From: Tomocerus qinae | Taxonomy: Eukaryota > Arthropoda > Collembola > Entomobryomorpha > Tomoceridae | DNA length: 64,000 nt | Direction: 5' to 3' | Assembly: GCA_020055645.1 (NCBI GenBank) | Contig: CM034546.1 | Location: 84,010,001-84,074,000, forward strand | Shown here: positions 47,422 through 58,640 of the stretch, in pieces | Layout of the letters: each line of letters opens with the position of its first letter | How positions within the stretch are numbered: the first letter of the stretch is position 1 | The notes under the pieces: model-generated | The model's input: only the letters and a program-made list of their open reading frames with translations | The model's database searches: none | What the model was told of the DNA's origin: nothing | Made by a program: the position numbers and the translations under genes

Positions 47422-49453
47422 TTAATACTGACAATACTTACTTAGACAGTTAACTTTAGAATAGCTTATTACAATATTTAGTGAATTAATTGCATTTAAG
47501 TATCTACCATCTGTACACTTTGAAGATTCCTGTTGAATTAAATGCTTAATAATCTCCTTATATCTATTAATAGAGTTATAATATGGCATAACAAAGTAAA
47601 CAGTATCTGAGAAAGCAGAATCTAGATCAATGTTACTAAGTGGATCAATCTTTAGCTTTGATAGTATTTCTGGGTGATGTAAAGTTAAATTATTAATAAG
47701 AAGCGGTTTACGAGGCCTGAGTAGTACATCTCTATTCAAAGCAAGTAATTTAGATAAGGTATTTTTAAGTATATGATCTGGATACATTCTATTTTTAAAT
47801 TTTTTCATTAGTGTATTTAATTCAGACATTCTATCTGAAGTATCCGTGAAAGATCTTATTACCCTAATACCCTGTGCATATGGAATAGAATTTAATAGAC
47901 TTTTTCTATGGTTAGATAAATAATGCACGGGTTGAGATTTTGACATAGGTTTTCTAAAAATCTTAGTGTCAATGCTATTATCAGATAAAATAGATATTTC
48001 AAGATCCAGGAATGTAATACAAGTGTCATTCGTTTCAAACGTAAATTTTAAAAAATCATGTTTAAGTTGACTGTTTAGCCATGTATTTGTATCTTGAATA
48101 TCTGTATTATCAATAATCATGAAAATATCGTCCAGAAATCTACAATGAAATTCTATCTCGTTTTTATCCTCAAAAATATGCCTTATTTCATGATACACTG
48201 TTATATTAGCAATAGAGACTGAAGCACTACCCCCCATTTGAATGCCTTTATGTTGCAGAAAATAATCATCTTTGTATTTTACGTAACTATAATCTAGGCT
48301 AAGATCTATTAATTTTAATAATTGATTAGCGGTTATATCAAATGGTGTATTAATCTTATCCTGATTTTCTATAAAGGTAGAAATGCAATGTTTCTTACAA
48401 TTTTTAATTTTTAAATTCGTATATAGCGATACAATATCCACAGTTGCAAGGGTATATTTTCTATTCGGTTTTAAATTTAAATTACTTAATAATACTAGAA
48501 AGTGAGGGGAGTCCAATATCATATCCGGAATAAAATTCATAATTGGCTGTAGAAACAAATTTACCAAATTACTTATGGGTTTGTTAATTGTGTAAATTGT
48601 ACTACTAATTGGGCGACCTATGGGAAAATCATTCCAAGCTTTATGTACTTTAGGTAGAATGGAAAAATCTGCGGGTCTATCATTTTTAGGAATCAAAGTT
48701 GAAAGTTTTATCCTAACAGACAATTCCTTTTCAAGAATTTTAAGCTCATCTAGAAATTTTAGTACCGAAAATTCGTAATGAGCTATAGAAGACGGAAAGT
48801 AAGTATCGAGGTCTTCTAATTGTCGATAAATTTCTTTTTCGTATAATTCTTTACTTCATAAAACATATTCCCGCATTCTTATCCGCTTCCTTGATAATAA
48901 CATTATTTTCTTTCAAAAAATACTTAAAATCTAGTAATAATTGGTTAGGAATGAATTTCGGTCTAGAAGAATTGACCTTAACTATATTACAAAAATATTC
49001 CGGTATTTTATCTTTAGGAAAGATTATATTTTCATCCTCACATCTTTTTAACGATTCCGTATCTATTTTTCTCCTAGATTTCTTACAGACATTTTGAAAA
49101 CTTTGTAAACCTTTAGAATCACTCTCTACTGTATCATGAGATTGAAAATAAATATTCCATGCTATTTTTCTCATACCTTCACTAAATGCCTCTTTAATGG
49201 TATTTAAGTTTGGGTATGTTGGGATACTGAATTTCAAACCCAAGGAAAGTAAAGCCTTATATTTAATAGGTATATTAATCCTAGGATTAGTTAAATTATG
49301 AATTAAGTATGGAGTGTTTTTAACAGATTGGAAAAGTCTATAAAGCCCAGTATGACTTTTTTTGGATAAGTTCTTGGTATTAAAAACCTTTTCCATATTA
49401 AAAAATCTCCTGTTCTTTTTCTTACGCATACTATTATTGGGAGTATAAAACAT
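47422..49453 (-). pseudogene. Penelope-like reverse transcriptase, left arm, one frameshift
   Basis: Same protein as in the right arm in two pieces: 49453-48851 (N-terminal part) and 48723-47422 (RT domain). An extra A near 48855 causes a stop right after AGICFM. The pieces are otherwise colinear with the intact 676-codon copy, including RFLDD. A single-base difference separates it from intactness. Confidence 0.9.
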
Positions 49454-49607
49454 CTCGTCATTTGAATCTTCTTGTGCAGTTTGAAAAGAATCCTTCTCCG
49501 TAGTCGCAAAAGGGCAGCTGCTAATGGCGTGATCCTATTCAATTTTTTCTAAAAGCTTTTCATTTCTGTTTTCTTTCTGCAATCTCCTCCTCGGCCTTTG
49601 CTTGGGA

Positions 49608-49668
49608 CGGTTCTTGTAAGAAGCTTAGTACTAGAAGATTACTACGTATGTACCTAACCGTAAGCAAA
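49608..49668. other. Unpaired loop at the centre of the Penelope palindrome
   Basis: About 60 bp that do not pair, between AAGCAAAGGCCGAGGAGG-type arms. It contains GGGACGGTTC and CTAACCGT, and the 5' ends of both elements meet here. It may mark the junction of two insertions or a template switch. Confidence 0.6.
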
Positions 49669-49811
49669 GGCCGAGGAGGAGATTGCAAAAAGAAAACAGA
49701 AATGAAAAGCTTTTAGAAAAAATTGAATAGGATCACGCCATTAGCAGCTGCCCTTTTGCGACTACGGAGAAGGATTTTTTTCAAACTGCACAAGAAGATT
49801 CAAATGACGAG

Positions 49812-51842
49812 ATGTTTTATACTCCCAATAATAGTATGCGTAAGAAAAAGAACAGGAGATTTTTTAATATGGAAAAGGTTTTTAATACCAAGAACTTATC
49901 CAAAAAAAGTCATACTGGGCTTTATAGACTTTTCCAATCTGTTAAAAACACTCCATACTTAATTCATAATTTAACTAATCCTAGGATTAATATACCTATT
50001 AAATATAAGGCTTTACTTTCCTTGGGTTTGAAATTCAGTATCCCAACATACCCAAACTTAAATACCATTAAAGAGGCATTTAGTGAAGGTATGAGAAAAA
50101 TAGCATGGAATATTTATTTTCAATCTCATGATACAGTAGAGAGTGGTTCTAAAGGTTTACAAAGTTTTCAAAATGTCTGTAAGAAATCTAGGAGAAAAAT
50201 AGATACGGAATCGTTAAAAAGATGTGAGGATGAAAATATAATCTTTCCTAAAGATAAAATACCGGAATATTTTTGTAATATAGTTAAGGTCAATTCTTCT
50301 AGACCGAAATTCATTCCTAACCAATTATTACTAGATTTTAAGTATTTTTTGAAAGAAAATAATGTTATTATCAAGGAAGCGGATAAGAATGCGGGAATAT
50401 GTTTTATGAGTAAAGAATTATACGAAAAAGAAATTTATCGACAATTAGAAGACCTCGATACTTACTTTCCGTCTTCTATAGCTCATTACGAATTTTCGGT
50501 ACTAAAATTTCTAGATGAGCTTAAAATTCTTGAAAAGGAATTGTCTGTTAGGATAAAACTTTCAACTTTGATTCCTAAAAATGATAGACCCGCAGATTTT
50601 TCCATTCTACCTAAAGTACATAAAGCTTGGAATGATTTTCCCATAGGTCGCCCAATTAGTAGTACAATTTACACAATTAACAAACCCATAAGTAATTTGG
50701 TAAATTTGTTTCTACAGCCAATTATGAATTTTATTCCGGATATGATATTGGACTCCCCTCACTTTCTAGTATTATTAAGTAATTTAAATTTAAAACCGAA
50801 TAGAAAATATACCCTTGCAACTGTGGATATTGTATCGCTATATACGAATTTAAAAATTAAAAATTGTAAGAAACATTGCATTTCTACCTTTATAGAAAAT
50901 CAGGATAAGATTAATACACCATTTGATATAACCGCTAATCAATTATTAAAATTAATAGATCTTAGCCTAGATTATAGTTACGTAAAATACAAAGATGATT
51001 ATTTTCTGCAACATAAAGGCATTCAAATGGGGGGTAGTGCTTCAGTCTCTATTGCTAATATAACAGTGTATCATGAAATAAGGCATATTTTTGAGGATAA
51101 AAACGAGATAGAATTTCATTGTAGATTTCTGGACGATATTTTCATGATTATTGATAATACAGATATTCAAGATACAAATACATGGCTAAACAGTCAACTT
51201 AAACATGATTTTTTAAAATTTACGTTTGAAACGAATGACACTTGTATTACATTCCTGGATCTTGAAATATCTATTTTATCTGATAATAGCATTGACACTA
51301 AGATTTTTAGAAAACCTATGTCAAAATCTCAACCCGTGCATTATTTATCTAACCATAGAAAAAGTCTATTAAATTCTATTCCATATGCACAGGGTATTAG
51401 GGTAATAAGATCTTTCACGGATACTTCAGATAGAATGTCTGAATTAAATACACTAATGAAAAAATTTAAAAATAGAATGTATCCAGATCATATACTTAAA
51501 AATACCTTATCTAAATTACTTGCTTTGAATAGAGATGTACTACTCAGGCCTCGTAAACCGCTTCTTATTAATAATTTAACTTTACATCACCCAGAAATAC
51601 TATCAAAGCTAAAGATTGATCCACTTAGTAACATTGATCTAGATTCTGCTTTCTCAGATACTGTTTACTTTGTTATGCCATATTATAACTCTATTAATAG
51701 ATATAAGGAGATTATTAAGCATTTAATTCAACAGGAATCTTCAAAGTGTACAGATGGTAGATACTTAAATGCAATTAATTCACTAAATATTGTAATAAGC
51801 TATTCTAAAGTTAACTGTCTAAGTAAGTATTGTCAGTATTAA
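49812..51842 (+). CDS. Penelope-like element reverse transcriptase, intact, no GIY-YIG domain
   Basis: 676 codons in one frame. Motifs in order: KEADKNAG (about residue 188), IPKNDRPADFSILPKVHKAW (about 257-276), GRPISSTI, DIVSLYTNL, GIQMGGSASVSIANI (about 403) and FLDDIFMI (about 439), with both catalytic aspartates present. C-terminal HYLSNHRKSLLNSIPYAQGI is the thumb-side block typical of Penelope-like RTs. The start is the first ATG after an in-frame stop. No GIY-YIG endonuclease motif appears before or after, on any frame I read. This is therefore an endonuclease-lacking type, known in some lineages at chromosome ends. A 70-codon frame just downstream (51856-52068) is present in both arms but has no known domain. 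Confidence 0.85.
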   Translation: MFYTPNNSMRKKKNRRFFNMEKVFNTKNLSKKSHTGLYRLFQSVKNTPYLIHNLTNPRINIPIKYKALLSLGLKFSIPTYPNLNTIKEAFSEGMRKIAWNIYFQSHDTVESGSKGLQSFQNVCKKSRRKIDTESLKRCEDENIIFPKDKIPEYFCNIVKVNSSRPKFIPNQLLLDFKYFLKENNVIIKEADKNAGICFMSKELYEKEIYRQLEDLDTYFPSSIAHYEFSVLKFLDELKILEKELSVRIKLSTLIPKNDRPADFSILPKVHKAWNDFPIGRPISSTIYTINKPISNLVNLFLQPIMNFIPDMILDSPHFLVLLSNLNLKPNRKYTLATVDIVSLYTNLKIKNCKKHCISTFIENQDKINTPFDITANQLLKLIDLSLDYSYVKYKDDYFLQHKGIQMGGSASVSIANITVYHEIRHIFEDKNEIEFHCRFLDDIFMIIDNTDIQDTNTWLNSQLKHDFLKFTFETNDTCITFLDLEISILSDNSIDTKIFRKPMSKSQPVHYLSNHRKSLLNSIPYAQGIRVIRSFTDTSDRMSELNTLMKKFKNRMYPDHILKNTLSKLLALNRDVLLRPRKPLLINNLTLHHPEILSKLKIDPLSNIDLDSAFSDTVYFVMPYYNSINRYKEIIKHLIQQESSKCTDGRYLNAINSLNIVISYSKVNCLSKYCQY

Positions 51843-52208
51843 GGTTTAGCTTGTTTTGGGGTTACTTGAATTGAATGTCTATACAATGTTCTTTTTATTA
51901 TTGGAGGGAGCGCGAAGATTTCATTCTTTCTTTCATGCCGAACCAACAACAATTGGAAAGGGAATTTTAAACCCTTGTATTCTAAATTACATTTTAATTG
52001 GCAATATTATCTTTTCTAATTGGCAACACAATAAAGAAAATGTCCGTTTTGACTTCCTGCTAAGGTAACTGCTAATGGCATAAACACTATCATAAATATT
52101 ATTATGTATAAAAAATTTTAATTAGCTCTTCTTGTTTGTATCTTTTGTAATAAGGAATTTTCATCGTATAATACAAAGTGTGACTGACTGTTTCATTATT
52201 ATCATTTA

Positions 52209-52394
52209 TTCGATTTATTTATCTTGATGTATATAAAATAATTACAGCCTGATGATGAACCGAAATCGATTGCTGTGAATAAAAATTGATGATGGACACT
52301 AATTATTGCTGAATAAGTAGTTTATTGCATGGATTGAAGAGGATTTCGTTTCACAATTAACATTGATTACCTAACGTGAAACAATTTTGAATAC
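52209..52394 (+). other. 3' tail of the Penelope-like element
   Basis: Contains GCCTGATGATGAACCGAAA and TGTGAATAAAAATTGATGATG. The CTGATGA...GAAA spacing recalls a hammerhead ribozyme core, as reported for Penelope-like elements, but stem II would be too short here. Mirrored at 46874-47060. Confidence 0.4.
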
Positions 52395-52745
52395 ATACGT
52401 GTACAAATACACGTAGGTACATACGAGTGCCAATGAGAGAGCGGCTGCGACCGACCAATAGCAAAACGGCTGCGAACTTGTAGCACACAGCAAGGAGCTC
52501 TAGGAGCTCTGATGAGAGATGCTTGGGAGACGTATAGAAGTCTAAGCTGGTCTTCCTCTTGTTCCTTACATATAATAATGAGGCTCTGGCTATTGACTCG
52601 TACAGTTTATTTATTGACTCGAACGTATCAGTTCTTCCCTCTGCGATTATGTTTATTTTTTTAATTTTTCCTATCGCCCCCATAGCTTTCATTCTTATAT
52701 CTTCTGCTGCTTTGCTGAATAATATGCTGGATGAAAGAACCACCC

Positions 52746-53862
52746 CTAGATATCTGTACTATTTACAATTTCCAGCCTCTCTCCATCCAACTCAAACTTT
52801 GTTCCTTCCCTGATCCTCCCTTTCCTCTGGAAAATTACGACCTTTGTTTTATCCTTGTTGACTAATAGCAGCGAGTTAAAATATCTTTCTACCGCTTTTA
52901 TTTTCATCTGCAGTCCTTTTGCTGATACAGCTAGGATAACTGTATCGTCTGCATAAAGTAGTGCATGTAACAATTTCTTACCAATTTGTATACCCTCTGC
53001 TCCTACTGTCTCTAACCACTCTATTATATCACTAATGTATAGATTAAATAATAGGGGGCTGAGTGATTCCCCCTGTAACAGACCCTGTGCTAATTCAATC
53101 TTCCCCGAGTGACCCTCTTCTAATCTTATCCTTGTGAAAGCTATACCATACAGTTCTGATAGAATTCGTATTGTATTTGTACTCACTCCTATATTATTTA
53201 ACTTGTCCCATAGTTTACTATGGCTGATTGAGGGGAATGCTCTGCTAAAATCAATGAAGAGTGCATATACCTTTTTTCTCTTTCCCCTAATTTCTATTTT
53301 CTATCCTATTTGTAGTGCACTATTTAGAGTAAATATCTGGTCGATACAATTTCTACCTTTTCTAAACCCAGCCATTTGCCCAGTCGGAAATTCTTTTTGC
53401 AAGTATGGCTGTGAAAATCTTCATCTCTACACAAGCCAGTGCAATTGGTCTACAGTTATTTGGGTCATCTTGCTCTCCTTTTTTAAATAACATGATTGTC
53501 TCAATCTCATTCCATTCCTTCGGTATTTCTGCCTTGCAGATAATTTTGTTAAACTCGTCTTTCATTATGTTTATCTCTACATCCGGTAAGTTTTTGTAAA
53601 ATTCATTGGTTATTCCATCAATGTCCGGTGCCTTATTGTTTTTTAGTTTTTTAAGAACTTTTTTGATTTCCTCCCTCGTGATGTCTTGGTCCATTAGGGG
53701 GTGCCTAGCGTCATAATAACTCTTGTCATTCTTAATCCTATCTCGCATTGTCTCTTTGTAGAAAGCTTCCCATTTGTCCCCACTGATATTGTTAAAATTT
53801 ACCTGCCTCCTATCTAGCCATTTGACACTTTTCCAGAAATCTAAGCCTTTTGTATCCCTCAT
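52746..53862 (-). pseudogene. LINE ORF2 reverse transcriptase domain
   Basis: 53862-53362 holds the N-terminal RT region (LKNNKAPDIDGITNEFYK, NCRPIALACVEMKIF). 53186-52746 holds LAQGLLQGESLSPLLFNLYI and LLYADDTVIL, with the catalytic YADD intact. A frameshift and stop between them (53190-53360) break the ORF. 52743-52560 continues in another frame (ESINKLYESIARASLLY), where the conserved C-terminal block should start; that block resumes beyond the Penelope insertion. Confidence 0.85.
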
Positions 53863-54062
53863 TTCTCTCTTTATTTTCTCCCAGTGGAGTTTTTACTTGC
53901 TTTTCCTTAGTGCCGTGTATTTTTTTAGTTGTTGTAAGTAATCTTGCCTGCTCACATTATCCCAATATCTTCCCTTTGCTATTTTCAGCAAAATTTTTTG
54001 CTTTCTATATAACATTCCTTGTCATACCATTTATTTTCTCTTTTTGCCCCTGAGGTTTTGTA

Positions 54063-55060
54063 TCATGCCCCTACCGTTGTGGCTACGTCTTTTATTATTT
54101 CAGATAATCTTTCTCCCTTTCCTTCCTCAACCCTATCTTCTAAGTGTCGACTGTAAGTTTCCTTAAGCTCCACCCTCCATTTAGGTCCTGGTTTCGAGTT
54201 TCCATTCCTCCTAACTGTCTCGTCCCCTAAATTTATTTCACAGGGCAAATGTCCCTCTACCTTTAAATCTAAATTCTTAAAGTGCCTAATGTTTTCCGCC
54301 ATAAATTGGTTTGCTAAACCCAAATCAATTGTTGATTTACCGTTGTGATTTATAAATGTGTGCCTAGCTGGTATATCACCAGTTACTCTTCCATTTAAAA
54401 TTGCAAGGTTTAATTCGTTTAAAATATCAATCAGTTTCCTTCCTCGTTTATCTGTTCTTTTATCTACAGCCGTTCTGTACCTCTGCATAGTCGGAGTAGG
54501 TATGAAATCTATATCATCAATGTCACCTATATCCCCTGTCCATGCGTTAAAATCACTAACTACTAATATTGGGCTGTTTAACTCCGCTATCGTCTCAATT
54601 GCATCGCTTAAACTTTTCAATTGCTTATCACAGTCACCTTCTCTAGTGATATAAACTGTTCCTAGTGTCATGATTACCTTTCCTGAACTATCTTCTATAC
54701 CTAAAAATAACCAATCTGGTTCTCGGTCCTGTACTTTAATTCTTAGTTTTAGTGACTTCTTAATTAGTATAAGTATACCACCTTTATTCCTTCCCTTCGT
54801 ATTCGAACGCTCGCTTCTGCTCTCGTATACGTCAAAATTGGCTAATATTCAATTTCTTGGTACTTCATTTAACCACGTTTCACATAGACAAATTACATCT
54901 TTCTCAAAGATCAAGTCTCTATCTTCCCTGTCCAATTTAAATACTTGGTTCCACCCTCCACAGTTCCAGAATACTATACTATTTATAACTATAGATCTAT
55001 TTCTAATATTATTTACATTAAATTTATTTGGCTTAACTTTTAATATGCTGTCTGGGTTGG
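54063..55060 (-). pseudogene. LINE ORF2 endonuclease domain (AP endonuclease type)
   Basis: 54671-54063 contains VVSDFNAWTGDIGD (the DFNxxxG motif), ARHTFINHNGKSTIDLGLAN and VEGHLPCEINLG (the terminal SDH-like block, here with GH). The part up to 55060 is in other frames with stops. It would nick target DNA for target-primed reverse transcription. Confidence 0.75.
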
Positions 55061-55073
55061 TACTCTCCTGCAG

Positions 55074-55901
55074 TCAATCCAGTTTCTCCACCTGGCCTTC
55101 CTTATTCCCCCTATATTTCTCTTCGTCCTCGACCTCCCCAGCGATTAGCGTACCGCTTCTTATCCAAGTCTTTAAATCGGGGTTGCTCTCCTTCCAGATT
55201 CTCGCCGTGTCTCTCAGTAGTTTGTCCTCTCTGGCTTGTTTAGGCGTCTTCTCCGCGTCTATGAATATGTTCTTCATTTCCGTTTTCTCTCTTAGATTCT
55301 TCTTCGCCCCAAGGATTCTGATTTTATCCTTTTTTCGCAACAGTTTTACTATGATAGGTCGGGCTATGTCTTCTGATTTCTTTCCACTCTCTTAGTTTCC
55401 GCAATGTCAATGTTTTTAACCCCGATTTTATTAAGTAGAGTAATAACTTTTTTCTCTGTTACCTCTGGTTTTTCGTCTTCTTCAATTCCCGATATCTGCA
55501 CATTCATCTGTATAAGCTCCCTTCTCAGAAACTCACTAGTTGAGGTGTTATCGCTCACTTTTTCTTCCACTGACTCTAGATCTTCTTTCAGCTCATCTAT
55601 CTCTTCCCTCGTCTTTCCTTTTTCATCCTTCATTTCCATGATTAACTGGACATAGACATTTTATCTTCGTTTGATAGTTTCTTGAATTCACTTTCCGCCT
55701 TTGCAGCCATGTCAATTTTAAACTTTTTTTGTTATTAGTGCCACTCGTCCCTGGTAACTCTGTGGATTTTCCCCTGTGGTGTTCTAGGTGTCTTAACCAT
55801 GTCCGTATTATAAGTACCGTTTGATTGCTGTCACTGCTTACTCTCTCGCTTACCTTCTCCTCTGACATCTCCGTTATATTGTGACTACTGATAAAGCCCA
55901 T
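55074..55901 (-). pseudogene. LINE ORF1, coiled-coil RNA-binding type, frameshifted
   Basis: 55639-55364 has a heptad-like acidic/basic coiled coil (EEIDELKEDLESVEEKVSD) followed by IQMNVQISGIEEDE, the order seen in LINE ORF1 proteins (coiled coil, then RRM-like core). 55340-55074 continues (KKDKIRILGAKKNLREKTEM). 55901-55623 is the likely N-terminus, starting MGFISSHNITEMSEEKV. At least two frameshifts. Confidence 0.65.
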
Positions 55902-55935
55902 GTGTGTACTTATAATGAAATAACGATGGACGACA

Positions 55936-56216
55936 AATTTAGGTTATTTGTGATTTTCCTATAATTGAGGGGCAGTGTGTAAGAACAAGAACCTAGTATC
56001 TCAAATTGACCTCAAGTAACAATTAAAATTTTAAAAAATTTCCCATATAAAACACATTGGTTACCAATAACTACCAATGTAGTTTCAAAATCTTAATATG
56101 GAGATACCAGGGGTCCTATTCACTATGGTTTGCTTAGGATTTTGGATTGAGTATCCGAATGTAAGATTGACTTAATAAAAATTTATCCATTTCATATGTT
56201 ACTTCAGTAAAAAATG
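55936..56216. other. Non-coding spacer between LINE and BEL element
   Basis: AT-rich, no supported feature. Confidence 0.3.
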
Positions 56217-56221
56217 CCAAG

Positions 56222-56435
56222 TGTTGTTGGGAGATATCCCCTAGATACTATTATATATTTCTATTTTATTTGTTTGTTCATGATGTTGCAATATTATACG
56301 AAACTTTGATGAAATATGAGGAGTCTGTCAGAAATACTCGTACGAGAAGGTGCTCACTCGGAGTACTGCTGAAATCTTATGAAATAAATGTTAATGTTAA
56401 TGTTAAACTGATTCTACCAATACTGTTTTTCAATA
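56222..56435 (+). repeat. BEL 5' LTR
   Basis: Starts TGTTGTTGGGAGATATCCCC and ends TTTTTCAATA. 214 bp; it differs from the 3' LTR mainly by a TTAATG expansion (56391-56405) and a few substitutions, so the insertion is not brand new. Confidence 0.88.
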
Positions 56436-56507
56436 AATGGTCCTGCGAAAAAAACTGAACAGAACTATGGAAAGAAATTCCACTGAAGTTTATCCAATCC
56501 GTAGGAG

Positions 56508-57659
56508 TTGGGAGTTGAGTCCGGACTGGGAGAGTACCCAAGGACCCGAAGAGCAAGAAAATCTCCAGTAAAAACTCCTGTGGAGGTGGAAGAAAATATG
56601 GATGAAATTTCTGGAAAATCTATGGTCATGACTTCTAATGGATCTGTGAAATCTGTGAGAAGCGAAAAATGGAAAGCCAAAAGCAATTCATCGAAAGCAA
56701 TTTCCGTAAGAAAAAAGCAGTTAGCTGATATGGAAGCAGCAGAAGAAATGAATAGGCTGGCATATGAGAAGAAATTAGAATTGGAGTTTCATGAAGATCA
56801 AGTAAGACAGATACATCAAAGAAAATTAATGGACATCGAAGAGGAATTGGATGATGGATCATCTCGATGCAGCATCATCGATATATCTTTGAAGACCCCA
56901 AAATCAAAAACTCACAGCACTCATGAATGGCTGAAAAATTCAGATGCTGATGACAAAGATTTGAAGGGAGAAATTTGTGAAAAGAAAATTACGCTGAAAG
57001 GTGAAAGTTGTTTGGAGAAAGCAAAGGAAATGAAAATTGAAAAAGGAAAACAAGGTTGCTGTGGCGACTTAGGATTTCTACTAGCAAGACAGACTATGGG
57101 AAAAGATTTACCTATTTTCAACGGGAATCCAGCTGAATGGCCTGCCTTTATCGGTGAATTAGCAAGATCCAAAGAAGAATGCGGATACACTAATGTGCAA
57201 AATCTTTATCGACTCCGAAAATGTTTGAAGGGAGATGCACTGGAAATGGTATCATATATGCTAGATTTACCAGAAAATATCGACATGAATTTAGAGACCC
57301 TTGAAATGAATTTTGGACGACCGGAGTTTATCATTGATGTGCTTATTGAAAAGGCAAAGCGTACTCCGTCTCCCAAAGAAGAAAATCTGCATAGTTTAAT
57401 ACTATACTCTAATGCAGTAAGAAATCTCGTACACACAATGCAAACGTTAAATAGTAATGATCATTTGAGAAATCCTCATCTAATGCGAGAGCTTGTTGAA
57501 AATCTACCTACAAGTTTGATGCTGCAATGGGGAAAGAAGTTGTCTGAAAATAGAAAGACAAAACTCGATTTAGTTGACTTTTCGGAATGGCTCTTGTCTT
57601 TGGCTGAAGCAGCAAGTTTTCCGACAATTCAAATCCGAAATTCCGGAACCACGAAATAA
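56508..57659 (+). CDS. BEL Gag N-terminal part (DUF1759-type)
   Basis: 383 codons. The N-terminal half is charged and coiled-coil-like (KKQLADMEAAEEMNRLAYEK). Then LPIFNGNPAEWPAFIGELAR, LRKCLKGDALEMVSYMLDLP and HLMRELVENLPTSLMLQWGK match the BEL gag block. The frame drifts out near 57610; the zinc-knuckle part continues in the +1 frame. The true gag would therefore be longer than this ORF. Confidence 0.8.
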   Translation: MGVESGLGEYPRTRRARKSPVKTPVEVEENMDEISGKSMVMTSNGSVKSVRSEKWKAKSNSSKAISVRKKQLADMEAAEEMNRLAYEKKLELEFHEDQVRQIHQRKLMDIEEELDDGSSRCSIIDISLKTPKSKTHSTHEWLKNSDADDKDLKGEICEKKITLKGESCLEKAKEMKIEKGKQGCCGDLGFLLARQTMGKDLPIFNGNPAEWPAFIGELARSKEECGYTNVQNLYRLRKCLKGDALEMVSYMLDLPENIDMNLETLEMNFGRPEFIIDVLIEKAKRTPSPKEENLHSLILYSNAVRNLVHTMQTLNSNDHLRNPHLMRELVENLPTSLMLQWGKKLSENRKTKLDLVDFSEWLLSLAEAASFPTIQIRNSGTTK

Positions 57660-58035
57660 TATGAAATGGAAGAAAAGAAGCAATGGAAAAGAAATAGTTA
57701 CCTCAACTAGCAATGATAAAGAAAAACTGCAATGTATCTTCTGTTTAAACATGGGCCACGAAATCGGCGTGTGCAGAAAGTTTCTTAGTAAAACTATCGA
57801 TGAAAGGTGGGATTGGGTCAGGCAGAGAAAATTGTGTTTCAGATGTCTTAAGGATCGACATAGGAAATTGGACTGTGAAAATCCAGAGTGTTGCGGAATA
57901 GATCGATGCAAGTTTGACCATCACCCATCATTACATAATAAAATACAAGCCAAAAAGAAACCAGAAAATGTGCAGATCGTACGATACACTCAATCTGAAC
58001 ACAAGTATTGTTGCAAATCGTACGAATCACATTGA
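57610..58035 (+). pseudogene. BEL Gag zinc-knuckle region, shifted frame
   Basis: CIFCLNMGHEIGVC and CFRCLKDRHRKLDC, then CGIDRCKFDHHPSLH, are the paired knuckles that precede the BEL protease. It is in frame +1 relative to gag and to the following protease, so two compensating shifts flank it. Confidence 0.8.
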
Positions 58036-58640
58036 AAAGCGACGTAAGTGAAATTGATACATTCGCCGTCCTGGATTCAGCATCCACCACTTCTTTGATT
58101 GATAACGAAGTAGACAATAAACTTGGACTTTGTGGAGAAAATGTGCCACTTCGTATGGCTTGAACTGAGAATATTACAAGTGTCGATAATACTTCAAGAC
58201 AAGTTACACTGCAGATAAAAGGAAAATATGAAAATGATTTGTACAAGATAGATCTTCGTACCAAGAAAAATCTCCAGCTATGCTCACAAACTGTACATGT
58301 GCGAAGATTGAAGAAAACCTTTGATTATCTTTCCGATGTCAAAATTACAGAAATGAAAAATGCAATGCCCACTGTTTTGATAGGACAAAATAATCTGCTA
58401 AATCCCTTGGAAGTTGTGGAGGGCCCATCTCTGTCGTCGCCAACTCTCACGAAGACACGGCTCGGCTGGGTATTACATAGAAATGCATCCTTTGATCACA
58501 ATAATGAAGATGAAAAAGTGCTATTTCATACACAAAAGGACATAGAATTGGAATCTCTACATAATCTGGTAAAGGATTCCTTTTCTACAGAATCCTTTGG
58601 AGTTCGTGCTCCAGAAAAATCCATGCGATCTAAGGAGGAC
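58030..58640 (+). pseudogene. BEL aspartic protease region
   Basis: FAVLDSASTTSLID carries the catalytic DSA (DTG-equivalent) motif. It is followed by the DUF1758-like stretch with VLIGQNNLLNPLEVVEGP and TRLGWVLHR. An in-frame TGA (58161-58163) sits where BEL proteins usually have tryptophan. The frame is cut by the hAT MITE at 58648 and resumes after it. Confidence 0.8.

Larger units (their letters stand above)
46874..52394. mobile_element. Palindrome of two head-to-head Penelope-like elements
   Basis: The arms run from the centre near 49634 (unpaired loop about 49608-49668) to identical 3' tails at both outer ends (CAAAATTGTTTCACG / CGTGAAACAATTTTG). Each arm is one complete element of about 2.7 kb with its 3' end outward. 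A few substitutions separate them (D to G at GSKG, one S to F change, one inserted A). It sits in the LINE ORF2; no target duplication visible. Confidence 0.85.
45287..55935 (-). mobile_element. LINE (non-LTR retrotransposon), split by a Penelope palindrome
   Basis: The LINE spans 55925 (5') to 45297 (3'). ATGGACGACA flanks both ends (45287-45296, 55926-55935), a 10-bp target duplication. The 3' tail reads as TAAA repeats on the minus strand (45306-45333). Removing the 5.5-kb insertion at 46874-52394 leaves about 5.1 kb: ORF1, endonuclease, reverse transcriptase, C-terminal part, long 3' UTR (45300-46200). ORFs carry many frameshifts. Clade is probably in the Jockey/R1/I group. Confidence 0.85.

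Noticed and set aside
51856..52068. 70-codon ORF after the Penelope RT, in both arms
   Set aside because: Different frame from the RT, no GIY-YIG or other motif; duplicated with the arms, so presence in both is not independent support.
54670..55395. 241-codon plus-strand ORF and other plus-strand frames at 52559-55655
   Set aside because: Antisense shadows of the minus-strand LINE ORFs.
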